This document shows positions 7,067 to 10,241 of a DNA stretch of 10,241 nt, one piece after another (within the stretch, counting starts at the first letter, position 1; each line of letters starts with the position of its first letter). The DNA is from Candidatus Aminicenantota bacterium (GTDB lineage Bacteria > Acidobacteriota > Aminicenantia > Aminicenantales > Aminicenantaceae), in the NCBI GenBank assembly GCA_030673995.1, contig DAOUYU010000051.1, positions 1-10,241 of the forward strand. Reading direction: 5' to 3'. A program made the position numbers and the translations under genes. The notes beneath the pieces were generated by a model. That model saw nothing but the letters and a program-made list of their open reading frames with translations. It was not told the origin of the DNA and made no database searches.

Positions 7067-9091
7067 TTATTGTTTCAAGTACTTTTCGAACCAATTAATC
7101 ATGCGGTTCAAGACATCAAGCTGGTGCTTTTCTTCTCTCGGTCCATGGCCCATCCGTGGATAAGCAACGAATTCCGTCTCTACATTATAACGCCTCAAAC
7201 CTCGATAGAACTGCTGACACTGACCTATAGGATCGGTTGGGTCTTCCATGCCGTTGAGGAGCAGAGTAGGAGTCTTTACGTTTTTCACGAAAGTAACGGG
7301 GGATCTTTTAATAAAAAGGTCAAGGTTTTCGTACGGCGTTCCGAGAGCCCACGTGTCTCCGATGTTGACTCCATTGCTCTCAGTGCCGAACTCGCTGGCC
7401 AAGTCGGTCATAGGTGCGCCTGAGACGGATGCTTTGAACCGATCGGTTTGGGTTACTGCCCATGCAGCCATATAACCGCCGTATGACCAGCCGCCGATTC
7501 CCAGCCGTTCCGGATCAGCGATTCCGCTTTTTATAACGAAGTCAACTCCGGCCATCACGTCCTTCCAATCGCCGCCGCCCCAATCGTACCGGTTACTAAT
7601 GAGAAAGTCGTGGCCGTAGCCCAAGGATCCTCGAATGTTCGGCAGCAGTACAGCGTAGCCTCGAGCTGCCAGCAGCTGACTCCAGGCATGGAAGCTGTCG
7701 GAAAATATACCGGCGGGGCCTCCATGAACCAGGACTACAAAAGGAACCTGGGTCCCTTTTTTATACCCTGCAGGCCTCAGAAGAGCTGCCTCGATCTCCT
7801 TTCCATCGAAACTGGGATAGCGCACAATTTCAGGCTGAATCAGAGGAACGTTATCCCAATCCTTATTGAAATGTGTCACCTTTTCTGCCTTTTTCGGAGA
7901 GAGGGATATCCAGAGTTCGGATGCCTGTGTTGCTGTTTCGCCGACAAAAGCCAGCACTTTGGAATTGGCTGCAAAAGAGCGTGAAGGATGGACTTCAAAT
8001 TTCTGGAGTTCTTCAACCCTGCCGCTTCCATCCACGGTGAAGAAAACCGTTGTGAATCCTTTCACGGCAAGAAATAAAATACTCCCGTCCTTCCGTATGG
8101 TGTAGGAGAAGATCCGTTGGTCGACTGACGAGCCGGTTAGATTACGGGCTTTTCCTCCTGACAAAGGCCGTTTAAACAGATCATGGGCAGAAGGGCCGTC
8201 TGCGGTCCGGGCGCCGAGGTAGACCAAGGTGCGTCCGTCATCCGAGACAGACAAATTGCGAAAAGGCCCGGCCGGAGTTTCTATTTCCTTTACTCCAAGG
8301 TCAGAAACAGTGAGAAGGTAAAGCCGATTCGAGTTCAGATCACGGCGGAGGTGATCCGTTGCCGAAAGAAGGAACTGAGCCCCGTTAGGCATCCAGACAA
8401 ATTCTGAAATACGCAATTTATCACGAGTGAGCGGCTTCACTTCCCCGGAACTCACATCCAAAATTCGGAGGCGCGGGTCTTTAATGTCACGGTCCACGAC
8501 ATAGGCATCGTCCTTGGCCTCTAGCTTTTTTTCTTCCTCTTCAGTCTTTGGATCAGCCGATAAAAAAGCGATCTTCGTGCCGTCTGGAGACCATTCAAAG
8601 CTTCGGATACTTGTTTTGCTTTCTGTAACAGCTTGAGCCTCTCCGCCTGACATGGACAGAATAAAAATCTGTGAGTCTCCCTCCCGGCTGGATAGGAAGG
8701 CCAAGCTCTTGCCGTCTGGAGACAAGCGGGGATGTCTGTCGGATTTTTTGGAAGTCGTAAATTTCCGCACATCTTTTTCTCTTAGATCGTAAACCCAAAT
8801 GTTGCTGATCCGTTCTGTCCCTTTGACCGGCTCTGTGACGACCATTGCTATTCTCTTGCTGTCATGCGAGAGTTGAAGATCGGATATTCTTCTCCTGTTT
8901 ATGACTTTCTCAGGAGCCAGGGGGATTGATTGGGTCTCATCAGAGTTTCTGATGTATCGCGCCTTTGATTCGTCTGCACCGCAATCTGCCCAGATAAAAG
9001 GAGTGAACAGCAGTAAGAATAAGGTGGATACAATGGCTGAAGAAATACGTTGTTGAGCCGATTGTTTTTGATAATTTAAGAATGGAATCAT
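7067..9091 (-). CDS. Secreted S9 family peptidase (prolyl oligopeptidase / acylaminoacyl-peptidase type)
   Basis: The product is 674 aa, a normal length for S9 enzymes. A hydrophobic signal segment at about 17-35 ends FIWA, with likely signal peptidase I cleavage before Asp36. Cys37 does not fit a lipobox because Asp precedes it. Residues about 65-400 form a beta-propeller with TolB/PD40-like blades such as LSPDGKSLAFLSSREGDSQI. The alpha/beta hydrolase domain covers 420-674. Its oxyanion region is VLVHGGPAG, the nucleophile is Ser536 in GGWSYGGY, the likely acid is Asp617 in NGMEDPTDP, and the His is His649 in RMGHG. It should cleave short peptides from the N-terminus or after proline in the periplasm or outside the cell, probably for nutrition. 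The start is supported by a consensus AGGAGG six bases upstream. The gene is divergent from the TetR gene and convergent with the sulfatase-like gene. Base composition is clearly richer in G+C than the TetR gene (36 of 60 in the line from 7621). Confidence 0.92.
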   Translation of the reverse strand: MIPFLNYQKQSAQQRISSAIVSTLFLLLFTPFIWADCGADESKARYIRNSDETQSIPLAPEKVINRRRISDLQLSHDSKRIAMVVTEPVKGTERISNIWVYDLREKDVRKFTTSKKSDRHPRLSPDGKSLAFLSSREGDSQIFILSMSGGEAQAVTESKTSIRSFEWSPDGTKIAFLSADPKTEEEEKKLEAKDDAYVVDRDIKDPRLRILDVSSGEVKPLTRDKLRISEFVWMPNGAQFLLSATDHLRRDLNSNRLYLLTVSDLGVKEIETPAGPFRNLSVSDDGRTLVYLGARTADGPSAHDLFKRPLSGGKARNLTGSSVDQRIFSYTIRKDGSILFLAVKGFTTVFFTVDGSGRVEELQKFEVHPSRSFAANSKVLAFVGETATQASELWISLSPKKAEKVTHFNKDWDNVPLIQPEIVRYPSFDGKEIEAALLRPAGYKKGTQVPFVVLVHGGPAGIFSDSFHAWSQLLAARGYAVLLPNIRGSLGYGHDFLISNRYDWGGGDWKDVMAGVDFVIKSGIADPERLGIGGWSYGGYMAAWAVTQTDRFKASVSGAPMTDLASEFGTESNGVNIGDTWALGTPYENLDLFIKRSPVTFVKNVKTPTLLLNGMEDPTDPIGQCQQFYRGLRRYNVETEFVAYPRMGHGPREEKHQLDVLNRMINWFEKYLKQ

Positions 9092-9097
9092 GTTAAA

Positions 9098-9103
9098 CCT
9101 CCT
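9098..9103 (-). promoter_or_regulatory. Ribosome binding site of the S9 peptidase gene
   Basis: AGGAGG on the minus strand, six bases before the ATG at 9091. It is a full consensus match and fixes the start. Confidence 0.8.
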
Positions 9104-9188
9104 ATACTGTGATTCTTTTGAGATTTGATGATGCTTTCCTGTTCATTTCCACTTAAATCTACATAATTGTGTTGAATTCCTCAAGTAA

Positions 9189-9215
9189 TTTTATATGGTA
9201 TGGTATGTTATAAAA
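9189..9215. repeat. AT-rich inverted repeat enclosing a pentamer tandem repeat
   Basis: TTTTATA (9189-9195) and TATAAAA (9209-9215) are exact reverse complements. Between and overlapping them ATGGT is repeated at 9195-9199 and 9200-9204, with a near copy ATGTT at 9205-9209. The structure overlaps the predicted -10 of the peptidase promoter, so it could be a regulator site or only low-complexity sequence. Confidence 0.35.
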
Positions 9216-9233
9216 ACAAAAATTTATTGTCAA
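9205..9233 (-). promoter_or_regulatory. Predicted promoter of the S9 peptidase gene
   Basis: On the minus strand TTGACA (9228-9233) is followed after 17 bases by TAACAT (9205-9210), a four-of-six match to the -10 consensus. An alternative -10, TATAAC at 9207-9212, has a 15-base spacer. The leader would be about 105 bases. Confidence 0.5.
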
Positions 9234-9266
9234 GCCTGAGTAACTCCATGTCATTGTACTTGACAA
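9227..9266. repeat. Inverted repeat formed by the two divergent -35 boxes
   Basis: TTGTCAAG (9227-9234) and CTTGACAA (9259-9266) are perfect reverse complements with centres 32 bp apart, about three helical turns. Each contains the TTGACA -35 box of one of the two divergent promoters, so one bound protein between them could affect both genes. Confidence 0.5.
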
Positions 9267-9288
9267 GATCTAAAACATCTGCTAATGT
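9260..9288 (+). promoter_or_regulatory. Predicted promoter of the TetR-efflux operon
   Basis: TTGACA (9260-9265) is followed after 17 bases by TAATGT (9283-9288). The -10 is a poor match, but it is preceded by TGC, giving an extended -10 element. Transcription would start near 9295, inside the first operator-like repeat. Confidence 0.45.
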
Positions 9289-9323
9289 AACTCCCTAGTT
9301 TATTTTTAAAACTCTTAAGTTTA
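9289..9323. promoter_or_regulatory. Paired operator-like repeats, probable TetR binding sites
   Basis: AACTC-N3-AGTTTA occurs at 9289-9302 and again at 9310-9323. Each copy contains a small palindrome, AACT-N4-AGTT. The centres are exactly 21 bp apart, two helical turns, which would place two dimers on the same face of the DNA. They lie between the predicted -10 box and the ribosome binding site of the TetR gene, an ideal place for autorepression. TetR-family operators are usually short palindromes of this kind. Assignment to this TetR protein is inference. Confidence 0.5.
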
Positions 9324-9334
9324 CCAATAATACC

Positions 9335-9340
9335 AGGGAG
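9335..9340 (+). promoter_or_regulatory. Ribosome binding site of the TetR gene
   Basis: AGGGAG, eight bases before the ATG at 9349. ACTCCCT at 9290-9296 is the exact reverse complement of 9335-9341, but it probably straddles the transcription start and so may not pair in the RNA. Confidence 0.6.
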
Positions 9341-9348
9341 TATATAAA

Positions 9349-10026
9349 ATGAAAAAGAGAGACCTCAGGGCAGAAAGAAAAGAGCACATACAGCAAGAAA
9401 ACAAGAAGTCTATTTTAAAAGCATCAGAAAAAATTTTTGCCAATAAAGGTTACACTCTAGCCACCATGGATGATATAGGTAGAGAAGCCCAATTTTCTAA
9501 AGCTACCATCTATAGATATTTCAGAAGTAAAAGGGAAATACTCATAAAGATTATCTTAAGATCTCTCGAAGAAGTGAATGAGAGCCTAGCAGAAATACTC
9601 ACAAAGAAAATAAGCTCAGAAGAAAAATTGAGGAAAACTATCCATTATATTATTTCTTACTATAACAAAAAGAAAAACATAACTCGAATATTTTTCATAG
9701 AAAGCTCTACGATGAAAAAGATTTTAAATATTAGTCAAGAACAGCAGCTTCAAACTTTACATGGACACCCAGTGATTCCGAATGAATTTATGGTAATGAT
9801 GAAAAAAATTTATAACATTACATATGAAATCATTAAAGAAGGAATCGAATCCGGTGAATTCAGAGAAGTCAATGTCACAGATGCATCTTTCATTTTAGGG
9901 GTTATGCTGCGCGGTTTTTTCTTGAGAGGCCCGATGCAAACTAAAGAATACAGTTTAAATGAAGGCACAGATTTACTGATGAGTTTTCTTCTTTACGGCA
10001 TTAAAAAGGAAAGAAAAGGAGCATAA
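9349..10026 (+). CDS. TetR/AcrR family transcriptional regulator
   Basis: The product is 225 aa, a usual length for the family. Residues 20-66 form the DNA-binding domain: helix 1 ILKASEKIFANKGY, then TMDDIGREAQFSKATIYRYF, the diagnostic HTH ending, and SKREIL. Residues about 70-225 are helical and variable, as expected of the ligand-binding and dimer domain; the ligand cannot be read from the sequence. The stop is two bases before the ATG of a TolC-type gene, and that gene's ribosome binding site lies inside the end of this one, so the two are probably co-transcribed and translationally coupled. It most likely represses its own operon and is released by an exported toxic compound. The gene is markedly richer in A+T than the peptidase gene (G+C 22 of 60 in the line from 9361 and 15 of 60 in the line from 9601), which may reflect separate origin or weak codon selection. 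Confidence 0.93.
   Translation: MKKRDLRAERKEHIQQENKKSILKASEKIFANKGYTLATMDDIGREAQFSKATIYRYFRSKREILIKIILRSLEEVNESLAEILTKKISSEEKLRKTIHYIISYYNKKKNITRIFFIESSTMKKILNISQEQQLQTLHGHPVIPNEFMVMMKKIYNITYEIIKEGIESGEFREVNVTDASFILGVMLRGFFLRGPMQTKEYSLNEGTDLLMSFLLYGIKKERKGA
10016..10021 (+). promoter_or_regulatory. Ribosome binding site of the TolC-type gene
   Basis: AAGGAG within the last codons of the TetR gene, seven bases before the ATG at 10029. It supports translational coupling. Confidence 0.7.
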
Positions 10027-10028
10027 AA

Positions 10029-10241
10029 ATGCAAAATATAGGAAAAATACTTTTAATAATATTTATGCTGTTTACTGCAGGGAGATTTTCTTTTTCCCAG
10101 GAAAAAATAACCCTGACACTTGAAGACAGCATACGCCTCGCACTCTCTCAAAACCCTTACCATCTTGCTTCTGAAGAGAAAGTTGAGGCGGCTCAATCCC
10201 AGGTCAGGCAGGCAGCCTCAGGCTTCTTCCCTTCTCTTAAC
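10029..10241 (+). CDS. TolC family outer-membrane efflux protein, 3'-truncated by the window
   Basis: 71 codons are visible and the frame is still open at the last base. Residues 1-24 are a signal peptide: Lys6, a hydrophobic core ILLIIFMLF, and likely cleavage near FSFSQ. The mature start, ITLTLEDSIRLALSQNP, and the following helix with EKVEAAQSQVRQAASGFFPSL match the N-terminus of outer-membrane efflux (OEP/TolC) proteins, including the typical end of the first coiled-coil helix. TolC-type proteins form the outer-membrane channel of tripartite pumps. The order TetR then TolC suggests that a membrane fusion protein and an RND or ABC pump follow outside the window. The assignment rests on the N-terminal tenth to sixth of the protein only. 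Confidence 0.85.
   Translation, partial: MQNIGKILLIIFMLFTAGRFSFSQEKITLTLEDSIRLALSQNPYHLASEEKVEAAQSQVRQAASGFFPSLN

Noticed and set aside
7056..7079. CTTGA / TCAAG inverted repeat between the sulfatase-like and peptidase genes as a terminator
   Set aside because: The five-pair stem with a 14-base A+T-rich loop is not stable enough, although convergent termination must occur near here.
8980..8985. Cys37 of the S9 peptidase as a lipoprotein attachment site
   Set aside because: The residues before it (Trp-Ala-Asp) do not fit a lipobox; signal peptidase I cleavage after Ala35 fits better.
1..10241. tRNA, rRNA, CRISPR array, insertion sequence or integrase
   Set aside because: No spaced repeat array, transposase or integrase motif, terminal inverted repeats or tRNA-like cloverleaf was seen on reading the window; absence by eye is not proof.

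Overview
The window looks like a piece of chromosome from a member of Candidatus Aminicenantes or a related Acidobacteriota lineage. The evidence is the company the genes keep. There is a VWFA-related protein of the type first described in Acidobacteria, a TPR-tailed sulfatase-like enzyme, a fused MFS/spermidine synthase-like protein with TPRs, a secreted S9 peptidase, and a TetR-TolC efflux start. No rRNA or other marker gene is present, so the taxonomic call is inference.

Layout. (1) Positions 2-920, plus strand: the 3' part of a VWFA-related gene. It appears damaged: its core VWA fold is unusually short, and its conserved-looking C-terminal tail lies in another frame. (2) Positions 940-4107, minus strand: a large membrane protein with two six-helix MFS-like halves, a spermidine-synthase-fold domain and C-terminal TPRs. 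(3) Positions 4108-4455: a divergent intergenic region with a good promoter on each strand, a perfect 16-bp tandem repeat that duplicates a -35 box, and a perfect hairpin. (4) Positions 4456-7053, plus strand: a sulfatase/alkaline-phosphatase-superfamily enzyme with a cytoplasmic HTH-like N-terminus, one membrane anchor, a Thr in the nucleophile position and about nine TPRs. (5) Positions 7067-9091, minus strand: a secreted S9 prolyl-oligopeptidase-family peptidase. (6) Positions 9092-9348: a second divergent promoter region with mirrored -35 boxes and a pair of operator-like repeats. (7) Positions 9349-10026 and 10029-10241+, plus strand: a TetR regulator followed at once by the start of a TolC-type outer-membrane efflux gene, which runs off the window.

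How they may work together. The sulfatase-like and spermidine-synthase-like genes share one promoter region. By predicted topology both would place an enzyme domain and a TPR array on the outer face of the inner membrane, so they are the best candidate for a linked, undescribed envelope-modifying pair. The HTH on the cytoplasmic side of the sulfatase raises the possibility of ToxR-like control of that region, but this is speculative. The TetR gene probably controls itself and the efflux operon, and perhaps the divergent peptidase. No mobile element, tRNA, rRNA or CRISPR array was seen.
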